Positions 35,652-46,203 are shown, counted from the first letter of the stretch. The stretch is 64,000 bases of DNA from Patiria pectinifera (GCA_029964075.1 CM057144.1:13787281-13851280), one strand, 5' to 3'. The notes: a model not told the origin generated them from the sequence alone. Made by a program: numbers and translations.

Positions 35652-35735
35652 GATAGAGATCGAGTGACGCCCAAGGTTCATCTGCAAGAGTCGGTGGAAG
35701 AGCTGAAGAGGTTCAACTCTCGGCGTAAACTCAAG
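35652..35735 (+). CDS. CASK: CASK exon: start of calmodulin-binding segment
   Basis: Reads DRDRVTPKVHLQESVEELKR, then FNSRRKLK; 28 codons in phase 0. Corresponds to human [28 protein letters not shown]. It links the kinase domain to the autoregulatory helix, and the basic RRKLK begins the calmodulin-binding stretch continued in the next exon. Acceptor TTTTTTTTCAG, donor AAG/GTTGGT. Confidence 0.96.
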
Positions 35736-35807
35736 GTTGGTGTAAAACGCCTTCACAGCTGTTGGTGCCTCTATGTAAAAACTTTTTTTTTTTACGCACA
35801 GAGAGTT

Positions 35808-36250
35808 GTCAGGTCACTCAAAAGTCAGTCACAATTCATTCACAAGTCAAATCACAAGTCAAATCATAAGTCAATCACAAGTCAAATCATCAGTCAGTCA
35901 CAAGTCAAATCATAAGTCAATCACACGTCAAATCAAAGTCAATCACAAGTCAAATCACCAGTCAATCACAAGTCAAGTCATAAGTCATTCACAAGTCAAA
36001 TCATAAGTCAATCACAAGTCAAATCATAAGTCAATAACAAGTCAAATCATAAGTCAATCACAAGTCAAATCACAAGTCAATCACAAGTCAAATCATAAGT
36101 CAATCACAAGTCAAATCATAGTCAATCACACGTCAAATCAAAGTCAATCACAAGTCAAATCACCAGTCAATCACAAGTCAAGTCATAAGTCATTCACAAG
36201 TCAAATCATAAGTCGATCATAAGTCAAATCATAAGTCAATCACAATTCAA
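35808..36250 (+). repeat. Minisatellite, 23-bp unit (AAGTCAATCACAAGTCAAATCAT)
   Basis: About 19 imperfect copies built from alternating CACAAGTCAAATCA and TAAGTCAAT, filling most of an 837-bp CASK intron. A block of several units is itself repeated (compare 35905-36010 with 36115-36210). Frames here read SQVKSNHKS and are not coding. Confidence 0.95.
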
Positions 36251-36289
36251 ATCGTGCATTGCTTATATTCAGACCTGCATTATGCTCGA

Positions 36290-36495
36290 TATCATCCGTA
36301 CTGCTTCTGAATGTCATCTGCACTGCCTCGACCCATTAACAGTGATTGTTGGAGGATTTTGAAGGATTTAGGAAATGGTCAATCCTCCACTGAACAAATT
36401 CAAGAAATGACGATGATCTGTGAGGATTGAGGCTGAATCCAATTTTTACATAGTGGCAAATTGGATGATTTTGCAGGATTGAGGATGGTTCCTAC
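36290..36495 (+). repeat. GGAGGATTTTGAAGGATT repeat, relative of 19935-20395
   Basis: Shares CAGTGATTG(T/C).GGAGGAT, CAATCCTCCA / CACCCCTCCA, AGAAAT.ACAGATGATC-like text and GAGGATTGAGGCTG with the element at 19935. No TTAGGGTTAA terminus is seen at this copy. Confidence 0.6.
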
Positions 36496-36572
36496 TGCAG
36501 AGGTTTATATTGGTTTTTAAACTTTGATATGAAATGTTGAAATTTTGATTTTGTAAATTTTTCACCCAACAG

Positions 36573-36678
36573 GGTGCCGTTTTAGCAGCAGTGGCCAGCG
36601 CCAAGTTCACCAGTTTCTACAGCGATCCCAACACCAAACACATCACAGACTTTGCGGACGAAGACCCAACATCATCAG
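36573..36678 (+). CDS. CASK: CASK exon: calmodulin-binding helix and linker
   Basis: Reads GAVLAAVASAKFTSFYSDPN, then TKHITDFADEDPTSS, ending on the first base of a glycine codon. GAVLAAV.S.KF follows RRKLK and forms the calmodulin-binding helix (human GAVLAAVSSHKF). The acidic DFADEDPTSS matches human DFSEDPTSS, while the stretch between is two residues longer here. Acceptor CCAACAG, donor CAG/GTGAGA. Confidence 0.96.
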
Positions 36679-37047
36679 GTGAGAATGGTACCACTAATAT
36701 CGCCTGACTTGCGATCCTTCTCATCTCATGAGTGGGAGTCCAGGTGCTGACCTTACTTCTTCCCTTGAACGACTAAACCCCGCTGGGAGTAAATACGTCA
36801 CGCACCCAGGACATCAACAAAAAGTTTTGTTGGCTCATGAATATGTATGAGAGGTCCAGTAACAAGTCTAGGCAAGAATGTGTACATCTAGAAGCCAAGT
36901 TGCGCCATGGTTGTGTGCATGAGCATCACAAAATGCGTACTCGGTAAAGTACGTAGTCTAGTACAAAGTATGTACTCCGATTCTGTTACTCCTACGTGAA
37001 CTCTTTCCACGTAAACGTGAACCTGTAACTTTCAGGGGGAGTTATAA

Positions 37048-37400
37048 TATATACCAATGATAATGTGTGTGTATAAAGTGCACGTTTCCACCAATATTGG
37101 TGCTCAAGGCGCTACATCATTATTACCCTGCTCATTGGGCCCATGAAACATTCCAAAGACCATCTCAGCTCTCTGGGGAGTATGCAGCTCGATGCTGCCA
37201 TTTCAGCGTAAAGCAGCTAAATTCACTATAACCATCTCTACCTTCACAGGTACCCAATTTACTCCTGGGTGGAGAGAAGCAATGAGTGACAAAGTGCCTT
37301 GCCCAAGGGTACACGCACCATTATCCCAAGCTGGACTCGAACCCACAACCTGCAGAATTATCCGCAGACCACGAGGCCTTGGCACTCCAGTTGTCGCATA
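37048..37400 (+). mobile_element. SINE-like repeat (GCTCAAGGCGCTACATCATT family)
   Basis: Starts near TGTGTATAAAGTGCAC..CCACCAATATTGGTGCTCAAGGCGCT and runs through CATTCCAAAGACCATCTCAG, GTGCCTTGCCCAAGG and ACTCGAACCCACAACCTGC. A related copy is at 53231-53460. The right end has a tRNA box-B-like motif on the minus strand. It ends about 70 bp before the next CASK exon. Confidence 0.75.
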
Positions 37401-37468
37401 TATGTGATATCAAAGACTTGAAACTTAACCTGTCTAATACTCTCTGCTCTTGTTTCGGTGTGCAACAG

Positions 37469-37590
37469 GTGCCGTTGCCCAGGTCCTGGACAGTCTGGAG
37501 GAGATCCAGTGCCTGACAGACTGCGACGAGAAAGATTTGGACTTCCTGCACGGAATCTTTGAGGACAACCAGCTCCACTCTCTACTCAAC
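37469..37590 (+). CDS. CASK: CASK exon: first half of L27 domain
   Basis: Reads (G)[20 protein letters not shown], then [20 protein letters not shown], ending in phase 0. Matches human [40 protein letters not shown], the helices of the N-terminal L27 domain that pairs with DLG1/SAP97 in known animals. The residues GLLAAER found before AVSQ in one human isoform are absent. Acceptor GTGCAACAG, donor AAC/GTAAGT. Confidence 0.97.
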
Positions 37591-37705
37591 GTAAGTCAGA
37601 CTCTCCATTTCTAGTTCTCGCTTGCTATTTGTGTTTTTACTTCTAGCACGTTCTTATGGCACGCCTCTTTCTCACAGGAATTCGTACCATGTTTGGCGTG
37701 GAGGG

Positions 37706-37925
37706 ATAATACTATACTGGAGTCTTATATATATCTACCAACAATTAGGTACTGGAAATTATGTCTATTATTAATGCAGCCACTGCCAGAAACACCGGGG
37801 CAAACCCCTTCTCTTAGCGATAAGTGTTACTGGGTTCTTTAACGTGCATTACACAACACACGGGACCTACGGCTTCACTTCCCATCTGAAGGACAAAGCA
37901 ACAATGGTAAAGGCATCTGGATCAT
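37706..37925 (+). mobile_element. SINE-like repeat, internally deleted copy
   Basis: Same family as 42015-42425: GGAGTCTTATATA..ATCTACCAACAATTAGGTACT, GCCACTGCCAGAAACACCGG, GGGTTCTTTAACGTGCATTA and GGACCTACGGCTTCAC. This copy lacks the segment between the first and second blocks and the tRNA-like 3' end. Confidence 0.75.
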
Positions 37926-39546
37926 AACCCCTTCTAGTCAGGCCTACAAATAATTTTTCAGTCGTTCATCAGTGACATGAATCACTTTTCACAGCAAGAG
38001 GTTTTAGGAGGGCTGGCCACCCTGCTACTTTTTTTTGCTACTATACCTCATACATATTCATGATCGAGGGCCGAGCTCTCACTGGTCCATTCACCATCAC
38101 GTGTGAGGACCTAGTTTTGCTGTTTACCAAGCACGCACGCGAGGTTTCGCGCACAGGTTAAATACGCATGTGTAGTAGACTATCGCACTGGTTAGTAGGA
38201 TGTCAAGCTTGCCAAGAATATTTGGAATCATGTAAGGGCCTGTCTCCAGTCATATCCGGGACGAGTTCCGGAAAAGTTGTCCGGAAGAAGCTCTGCATTT
38301 TGCACCGGACGTTTTTCCGGGAAAACTTTCATCAGCAACTGCTTGACTCACCAATACTGATAACTACATTGCGGGAATAAAAGAAAGATAACATAAAATG
38401 ACTTCAGATGGTCAACAGAGGGCGCTGTTCATACACTCTTGAGGTCAGCAAAGGAAGGGTACTTGCCCTACTCTGCACAGCTGTATGACTCAATAAGATT
38501 AGTATTCAACTGTACTGGAGTGTGGAGCACAACAATGTGTAAAGTTGCTTTTGTACATGTAAAACCAGATATCTTTCATTCATAAATTTAAGCTTGATCC
38601 TCATAGATTTTTTTTGGGGGGGAGGATAAAAACAAGTCAAAAACCTCAAAATTATGCCTATACCTATTTTCATACTAAATATATCTGTATTTTCCCCTCA
38701 CTTTTGAGAAAATGTTTATGAAATATTTCCATTTTCAAGTTTTGAGAGGCTCAATACCGGTTCGTGTAAGTAAAAAAAAACAATGTTTGTTGGTCGTCAG
38801 TGTGTCATCCTGGTTTTCCATTGACAATCCTATTGTTATTCAAATGAGCCGGTCATGTCATATGGGGTGAGATATTCTACTCTACATACAATGGGCCATA
38901 TGTCAATCATTACTTATCACGTTATGGACTGACTGACATTTTATGACTGCATTTTATTTATAAATCCGGCAATGACCATATGTGCTGTTCTTCTCGTTAC
39001 TCTTCATATAGGTGTGCATTGTGCATTGTGTTGTTGGTGGTTTTTTTTTTACCAATTAAAATGTTCATGGGTCACGTTCCCCTTCACCATTAATAACCAT
39101 GAAAAAGTATTTTTCTGTACAAGACTTCACTGAAGCCTTCTCAATTTGTTTTTTTTAGTATAAACTGCAAGATTTCTGGTCTAGTTTTACCTTTTGAAGC
39201 TACAGTAAATATGTAGTGGATTTTGAACCGGGTATATGGCTAAATAATATAATTTGCTGGTTTTTGGTTTTATTTTTTTGTAAGTTTGTTTTTATAAATA
39301 CTCAAGGAGTATAAGTCATGGATGGAAAAATCTGTGAACTAAACTTGTAATTAGTTTTCGTATTTAGGTTACTTAATTGAATCTGAATTTGTAAAAAAAA
39401 AAAATAATAACGATATCACACACATCCATCTGCGCTTGAATATCTGCAAAAAGGAGGATTTAAATTCATGCCAATTCAATCTTTTCCCAGGTTTTTAGGG
39501 CAGTGTGTGAATTTTTATTTTGTGTGAATTTCAGGCGACTAAATGT
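37926..39546. other. CASK: First part of 23.8-kb CASK intron, nothing recognised
   Basis: AT-rich intron with T and A runs. No gene, RNA or bounded repeat identified. Confidence 0.5.
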
Positions 39547-41096
39547 CTAGAAAGTAAGCCTGTTCGATATCCATTTATTATTAAATCGGCATATCGTGAA
39601 AAAAATATCGGATATCGCGATATTATCGTGATGACGTCATTTTTCCATTCATGGAACAATGGAATAACAAAAAAAAAAAAAAACACGACCGAAGTCACGA
39701 TCCACCATGTCCACTGCCGCGAAAAAGACCCCATATGTCCTGAACAAAATCGTCAAGTTTATTTGACTAGAGTCTCATTTTCTTTGCCAATTTAGGTAGA
39801 AAACAAATTCCACATTCAAACATCGAAAACAAAATTACCTTGAAATGTTGGATTAAAATGTGCAATTTATTAGAAATCCATATCGAGGAAAGAACGAAGC
39901 ACAAGCACGCAATTGCACGCCGCATTGACATGATCTCGCATAGTACAGCCCACACCATTGCGGCAATGTGCTTCACTGAAAACAATTTACCAGTATTTCC
40001 ATCTTTTCAGAATTACAAATAATATTTTTTTAATGGAGTCGAAATATTTCCTGGTTCAGAAAAAGTTCTTCATCGTTACAAACTAACAAAATATTTTTTT
40101 CTAAAGATTTTGTTCGAAAACGATGTTAACTCAAAAATGAGGGTGAAACACCCCTTTAAAAAATGAATGGATCAGTCCAATGTCTTGTGACGCATTTTTG
40201 TTCTGTGAACGAAATAAAAGCCGCGACTGAACAGTTGGTTTTCGGCGTTTTTGTTGCTGAAAATATGAACAGATTTCATAAGTTTGGGACAGCTTTGGCA
40301 CTAAGCAAGTGTAAGTGCCCAGGCACAACCACGGAAGAGAAGCTCGTTCGAGTCAGGAAAAATACGTGCAGGAAAATTTGATTTGGACTTTATACTTTTC
40401 TAAAAACATGGACAGAAAATCAAAAATATAAATATATGAAACTTATTTCCCTTTTAATAAAATCCTCCCAAGCCTCAGGTTAGAAAATAATAATAATAAT
40501 AAAAAATAATGTGCAACACCGTGATTCGAACCAAAACACAATAAATTATCGACTGAGCTGTCACATTGCTCGCTTCAAAACTGGAAAACTAACCAATATA
40601 TAGTGCCCACGTATCATAAAAGTATCGTAGAACGTGCGTATGCAGATGTCGTTTGGTGCTGGAAAAACAATTTGCAGGATCGGCGTGGTCTCCTCGAAAA
40701 CATTCACTTAATCTACAATTCAAGCACATGTATTTGTGGTGTTTTGTCTATACAAATTCACATTTCCGTCACAACAAAACAGGCACCGTATTTTCTTTGC
40801 GAAATGTCAGAGTTAGTCAGTTGGTTCCGCCCCTGAATAGGTAAGACCTATCGCGGTAAATACAATGCGGTGAATTTGTCGTTTATGTTTTCAGGAGCTT
40901 TAGCGATGGTTTGAAACTGTAAGGGATTGACTTTGGTTACAAAAAGCGGTACCTCAAAAGAATATCGCGATATTTTTCGGCATATCGAATTTCACGATGT
41001 GCCGATTTTTTTTTATGAGATCGATACGATTTCCGATATGAAAATATAATCGAAATATCGTGAAATATCGCCATACCGAACAGGCTTGCTAGAAAG
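39547..41096. mobile_element. 1.5-kb DNA transposon (hAT-like) with 8-bp target duplication
   Basis: CTAGAAAG occurs at 39547-39554 and again at 41089-41096. Between them the element 39555-41088 starts TAAGCCTGTTCGATATC and ends CATACCGAACAGGCTTG, with ATATCG-rich subterminal sequence at both ends (TCGGCATATCGTGAAA / CGAAATATCGTGAAATATCG). An 8-bp duplication fits the hAT superfamily. No intact transposase is visible in 1.5 kb, so it is non-autonomous or decayed. A fragment with box-B- and box-A-like text at 40521-40562 may be a nested SINE. Confidence 0.88.
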
Positions 41097-41199
41097 TGAC
41101 ATACATATTTAATCGGTCTGTACAAATAACATAAGACAACCTTGAGGCCAGTTCATAACTTCAAGTGAATTTGACAGCAAGTTCATTTTCCCTTTTTAT

Positions 41200-41530
41200 C
41201 CCCCTGGCTTTAGCCAAGAAAGGGGGGGTATTGCAATAGTGTATTCCTTCTGTCCGTGTCCGGTATGTGTGTTCATTTTAGTTAGGTTACCTGTTTAGTG
41301 CTGTCATATGAAAAGTCAGACTTCAATCTCAACCAAACTTGGTGACTATAATCTTTGGGAAGGGTGACTTCAGATGACTTGAGAAATGTTTGGTCAAAGG
41401 TCATCTAGGGGTCAAATGAGGTCATTGTTGATTTTGGTCAGGTTAGCTGAAAAGTGTGCTTACTAACTGACTGTATAAATACTGCCAGCACGCCAGGGGA
41501 TCGCGCAAGTTTCACTTGCAGTATTTTTTT
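41200..41530 (+). repeat. Dispersed repeat with AGGTCA arrays
   Basis: Begins around CCCCCTGGCTTTAGCCAAG and contains TCTCAACCAAACTTGG, TGGTCAAAGGTCATCTAGGG and GTCAAATGAGGTCATTG. Resembles 9520-9850 in its central part. Its two tail blocks repeat the TTGCAGTA / TGCAATA text in inverse order. No coding content. Confidence 0.5.
41391..41424 (+). promoter_or_regulatory. DR1 and DR4 type AGGTCA motifs
   Basis: TGGTCA A AGGTCA (41391-41403) is a one-base-spaced direct repeat. GGGTCA AATG AGGTCA (41409-41424) is a four-base-spaced one. These match nuclear-receptor dimer sites in pattern only, inside a dispersed repeat. Confidence 0.3.
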
Positions 41531-42002
41531 TATAGGGCAGTGGTGGTCATGGTGGAAGTCGGCTTGAAATGAGTATTGTCATTACCACGAAATTCACTTT
41601 TCCTTGGGCCTTTCTGAACCAAAAAATCTATGCCGTCCTATTGCACTGCATATTGCAGTAACATGGTCACAGTGTCTGCATTTGCTTCTCGTTCATCTGG
41701 AAGATATAAAAAGAGGAATTGAATATTGCTTCCTTCCCCAGGAAGTGCATTTACCAGTAGCATTGTTGTTCAGTTGTGTGCTACAAAGCATTGTATTGTA
41801 ATTTTGGGTTAATGGATAACATCACACTGCCATTAGTTGGCAATGCAAAATGCACTCCGGGAACAATGTAACATGTTCCTGTCATTTTTGATGTTTTTTA
41901 TTCCTATTGATCAGTACCTTTACCACCCCCAAATGTCCTGCCTGTGACTTCCTATACCAGCACTGTATGATTTCCTGGATACATCAGGGAATAAATACAA
42001 TG

Positions 42003-42425
42003 GTAATAATAATAATAATATTGGAGTCTTATATAGCGCATGTATCTACCAACAATTAGGTACTCAAGGCGCTGGAGATATGTCTATTATTAAAGAAAGG
42101 TAAATCAAGTTTATGAGAAATATGAGACCCATTTTGTAGCACCTTATTAATGATTTACAAGATGCTGCGGCGCATATTGCAGCCACTGCCAGAAACACCG
42201 GGGCAAACCCCTTCTCTTAGCGATAAGTGTTACTGGGTTCTTTAACGTGCATTACACAACACACAGGACCTACGGCTTTACGTCCCATCCGAAGGACGAA
42301 GCAATAATGGTAAAGTGCCTTGCTCAAGAGCACAAGCACCATGTTCCCACGGTCAGGATTCGAACCCATGTACCACGGCACACGAGTCGAACACCATAAC
42401 CATTGGACCACAGCACCCCAGCACC
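42003..42425 (+). mobile_element. SINE-like repeat, fullest copy, after (AAT)n
   Basis: (AAT)n is followed by TTGGAGTCTTATATAGCGCA, ATCTACCAACAATTAGGTAC, TCAAGGCGCTGGAGATATG, GGGTTCTTTAACGTGCATTA, GGACCTACGGCTTTACGTCC and AGTGCCTTGCTCAAGAGCAC. The final tRNA-like part reads on the minus strand (GGATTCGAACCCATGTACC ... ACCATTGGACCACAGC). This architecture is widespread in aquatic animal genomes; the specific family is not named here. Confidence 0.8.
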
Positions 42426-42469
42426 CCACAATGTAATATAAATACAGTATAATATACTGTTACTTTGCT

Positions 42470-42862
42470 TGCCAGTTTTTTGCAAGCTGACAGTTTCATA
42501 GACAATTTGAACCTGTTTTTTGTGTGTGCAAATACTGCCCCCAATTTACCATATTAAGTTATCGCAGACCACATTTTGCTTGCAATCAGTTACACATCCG
42601 TGAACTGGTACAAGCCAGCTAGTCTGGTTCCCTGACCTGACAATTCCCTGATGTCTATAAATTGCTCGGTTTCGTCGGAAATTGGGTCAGGGAACCAGAC
42701 TACAAGAACAGCATTTTTTTCCTTGGTTTCTCCAGCATCTGTGAACACAAAACTTGAAACAAGTCATTGTAACAACATTTGCCACAAAATTACTAATAAC
42801 CCCAAATCCATCCATTTCTGAAAATTAAAGTAAGAGCAAATGTTGTATATTCCCTTTAAAAA
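42470..42862 (+). mobile_element. TTAA / GTCTGGTTCCCTGAC MITE, 5'-truncated copy
   Basis: Carries CAAGCCAGCTAGTCTGGTTC, GGGTCAGGGAACCAGACTAC and the right terminus GCAAATGTTGTATATTCCCT followed by TTAA. That terminus matches the inverted ends of 26352-26853. The left terminus is not seen. Confidence 0.8.
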
Positions 42863-43190
42863 GGACAATGACAGTGTACATACACACATGTATGTATGTT
42901 TTCCTGAAAAATTAAAGTTGCATCTTTGATTGTACACAATGAAAAGCAAGTGATTAAAATAATTACTGAATTGTGTACAAGAGGACTATGCAGCACTTGC
43001 CGACTCTGCCAACTCAATGGTCAATACTGTTCACACTTCAAAAATCTGAGATATTTCCCCCCGATAATTCATAACAAGTGTGCATGGGGTCTGGTGTCTT
43101 TCGTTGTGTGAGGCATTTCTGCTACTTCCTCCTCGAGCCATCCTCAATCAATATCACACGCTAATTGGTCCCACTGTCCACTGCGCTAGT
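42863..43190. other. Intron sequence, nothing recognised
   Basis: No gene or bounded repeat seen. Confidence 0.5.
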
Positions 43191-43885
43191 AATCATTTCA
43201 CTTCAAGCCCCCCGTGGCGGTAAATGGATCATTCCAACTGCTGTTCTTTTCCCCGGGGAGAATCATGTATCAGTGCCATTACTACATTAGGGGCATCCCT
43301 TGATGGCTCGATGAGAAGCTGTACCCTAAAATCATCCTTTGCAACTTGTGCCTGCTACAGTCGTTATCATTTATTTCAGCCAAACCCTCCGTGGCAGTAA
43401 ATGGATCATTCCATCTGCTGTTCTTTTCCCCGGGGGAGAATCATATATCAGTGCCATTACTACATCAGGGGCATCCCTTGATGGCTGAATAAGACGCTGT
43501 ACCCTAAAATCATCCTTTGCAACTTGTGCCTGTTACATTCGTTATCATTTATTTCAGCCAAACCCTCCGTGGCAGTAAATGGATCATTCCATCTGCTGTT
43601 CTTTTCCCCGGGGGAGAATCATGTATCAGTGCCATTACTACATCAGGGGCATCCCTTGATGGCTCAATGAGAAGCTACATGTATATGTACCCAAATCACC
43701 CTTTGCAACTTGTCTACTACATTTGTAATCATTTATTTCAAACCCCCTCCCTCCCCCTTTATATGGATCAATCCACCTGCTGTTCTTTTCCCCGAGGGCG
43801 TATCATATCATTGTTACTTCATCAGGGGGCATCCCTCAATAGCCCAATAAGAAACTACACCTCCCATCATCCTTTGCAACAGCTA
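43191..43885 (+). repeat. Four-copy tandem repeat, unit about 178 bp
   Basis: Units each contain CC(T/C)CCGTGGC(A/G)GTAAATGG, ATCATTCCA(T/A)CTGCTGTTC, TTTTCCCCGGGGGAGAATCA, GTGCCATTACTACAT(C/T)AGG and ATCATCCTTTGCAACTTGTG. The fourth unit is more diverged. The 171-codon frame at 43517-44032 runs through the array and is not a recognised protein. The array lies 2 kb upstream of the candidate exon at 45695. Confidence 0.92.
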
Positions 43886-44073
43886 TACGCGGACTTGGAC
43901 TCGGCACTTTTTTCCCTCCTAATTTCTTACCGTGTGTATGTTTACACAGATTGCACGCACGTTTTACACGCCGCGGTGTGTGTGCGGACATGCAACTTCC
44001 CGCATCAACTCGTTGGATTTGTCACTCCGTGAACTAAATTTTTTGTACCCTCCTCCGTGTGTGTGTGCGTGTG

Positions 44074-44110
44074 CATATATATGCCTGACATATAAATATA
44101 CACAGAGTAT
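44074..44110 (+). promoter_or_regulatory. TATA-like motif (candidate internal promoter)
   Basis: TATAAATA at 44091-44098 follows a GT-rich stretch. It lies 1.6 kb upstream of the candidate first exon and at the edge of a repeat-poor, more CpG-rich block (44280-45690). TATA-like strings are common in AT-rich introns, so this is weak evidence. Confidence 0.2.
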
Positions 44111-45694
44111 TGTGTACAGCGTAAGCAAGTCGGTGCGGTCAGCCTGAGTTTATCAGGTGATTTAATGACACCGTTCATTGAGCGAGCATGGTGTTGCATA
44201 CAGATAGATTGTGTGTTCCATGTATTCCGTATACCCGCCCCAGATCTGCGATACATGGTGATGGTTTTATAGTGAGGCATCAGTGCGATTGTTTTGATTC
44301 GGTTGTTGGTGATATGAAAAACGTGAGATGTTTCGTGTCTTGAGCTTTTGCTTCCGGATTGCTAGGTTGTAATAAGGAGAGGATTTAAGGCAGTCGGATC
44401 GAGCAAGTCGAGTTTTGTGTTTGATTTGGAGTCCTGACTTCATTAGCTACATGTGCAAGTTGGTGCATATCTCGATTAGCCCACAGTACGTGTCAAAACC
44501 TGTACAGTGTATATGTTCCTCTGTGCCATACTTCAGCTGATAACATGGAACTTTATTGATGGCCAGCTCCGGCGCCGACAACCAAGTTGTGAAAAAGTGC
44601 TGCGTGGCTTGGAATCATCTGCTTCAGCACTGAGTCCTGTCGGACTCATTAATTTAAAACCCTTCATTAATTAGACAGCCTGACAACCAATGAGGTTTGG
44701 CGTGTAACCCTCTTTGCCCTGTGTAAGAGCTAAATGGTTTCATCTCGTTAAAAAAAAACACCACGCGCTGTCGCCGCATCCTGGAGAAGAAGCCATAAGA
44801 TGGGTTGATCCCGGTTGGGACGGAGCGCCGGGCGGAGCGTCTTGATGGTAATTGGTCCAATGAGGATGGATCGGGCAACGGCGTCGACGCGAAGGGACTA
44901 ATCAAAGCACTTCGTCAGACTGTCCTAGGATTTGTTCCCACAATTTCATCATTGTTCTGCACTCACTAGCTTACTCCCAGTCAGTTTGTGGCCATTTCTG
45001 CAAATCTCCGAGAAATTTCCTGTTGTGAATTGAGAATGCAGTGACCAAAGGAAGTGAAATTGCAGTGCTGGCGAAAGTGGCAACAATTTTTGAACTTATT
45101 TGCAGTAATTTCATTTTCCTCGTTATATATCGCGGTGTAACAGACTTCTACACACTCTGCTACCAGCATCCGAGCTACACAATTTAGCAGTGGGTCAATT
45201 TGCACAGTCACTCACTCCCGTCCTGAGCAGAGCATACAATGCAGAAAGGCCCATCCTCCAGTTTCTACAGATAATCCTTTATTGAAACAAGCCAGTTGAT
45301 AAGATAAAGAGATCTGACAGTTACAGGTGTTGCAAGCTAACAGCCAGCCAGTCCTGACTCGTGTGCATGTGCCGGTTCGTTACTGTGGATCGTCACTGCG
45401 TTTGGGAGGATGTAGACATTTGCCGCTGCCACACCTCCCGACATCTGTTAGGAGTTTCGGACTCATCATCTTGAAGTTGAGGGGTTAACGTGTGAACTGT
45501 GTCTAGGAGGTTCTCCGATCTGCAACTGTTATCAAATTCGAGGAGCGGTCTTCTGCTTGAAACTCCACACACAAATGTTGTTCATCAGTTGATGCAGATT
45601 CATCTTTCAACTTTCAAACGATCGTCTTGTCTGGCAAGAGCAGATTCTCAGTCTTGTCTTAGAGGAGAAGATCATTATTCTTCTCTTCTTCGCA
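44111..45694 (+). other. Repeat-poor, CpG-containing block upstream of candidate exon
   Basis: Unlike its surroundings this block shows no recognised transposon and has several CpG-rich stretches (GCTCCGGCGCCGACAACC, GGAGCGCCGGGCGGAGCG, GGCAACGGCGTCGACGCG). It could be a promoter and 5' untranslated region. No conserved protein is seen; the short frames here are inconsistent. Confidence 0.3.
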
Positions 45695-45814
45695 ATGGTT
45701 GTGGGAGGCCTGGGCAACTATTACTCAGCCGAGCTGGCGTTTGACCGGATGTTGCGGCAGCACAGGCGGGAAATACCCAGCGGGCTGGACCTGGAGAGCG
45801 CGTTTGAAAAATGG
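45695..45814 (+). CDS. Candidate extra exon (alternative first exon of CASK or nested gene), unknown
   Basis: An ATG in good context (G at -3 and +4) opens 40 codons, MVVGGLGNYYSAELAFDRML then RQHRREIPSGLDLESAFEKW, and runs directly into a strong donor, TGG/GTAAGT, in phase 0. That phase is the one required by the next CASK exon (61405), so splicing would keep frame into [10 protein letters not shown]. An in-frame TGA at 45590-45592 closes the frame upstream. Alternatively an acceptor-like CTTGTCTTAG at 45651-45660 would make this an internal exon with a hydrophobic lead (KIIILLFFAM), as in a signal or membrane segment. The peptide is not one I recognise. Codon use is GC-rich like the CASK exons. 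Confidence 0.4.
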
Positions 45815-45868
45815 GTAAGTCTGGAAATTGAGAAAACACCAGAAGACATGAGGCAAGTCTAGTAAAAA

Positions 45869-46203
45869 TGGTCCCAGAGTGCACACAATTCTATTCAATT
45901 GATTTAGAATGGCTATTTGTTATGTAGACGTCTGGTCATGAATCTGGTCTACACAGTGGGCTGGATTGTGCCCATTCGTTATTGTTATGGGTTATTCCTA
46001 TACGATACTACTGCCCGGCTCACAACTTAAAGCTGGTCCAAGAGTGCACACGATTCTATTCAATTGTTTGTTGCCAGAATGGCTATCATTTGAAGTCGTT
46101 TCATGCATCTGGTATACGAAGTAGTCCGGATTGTGCCCATTCATTACTGTTATGGGTATTCATACTGTATATGATACTACTGCTTGGCTCACAACTTACA
46201 GCT
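45869..46203 (+). repeat. Two-copy tandem duplication, unit about 165-170 bp
   Basis: Copies begin GGTCC(C/A)AGAGTGCACAC near 45869 and 46033. They share TTCTATTCAATTG, GGATTGTGCCCATTC, TGTTATGGGT, ATGATACTACTGC-like and GGCTCACAACTTA. Located 55 bp downstream of the candidate exon's donor. Confidence 0.85.

Noticed and set aside
35806..36006. Possible CRISPR-like regular repeats
   Set aside because: Short units are contiguous without unique spacers, and the context is a eukaryotic intron.
43517..44032. 171-codon plus-strand frame
   Set aside because: Runs through the 178-bp tandem array. The sequence recurs with the repeat and then becomes low complexity.
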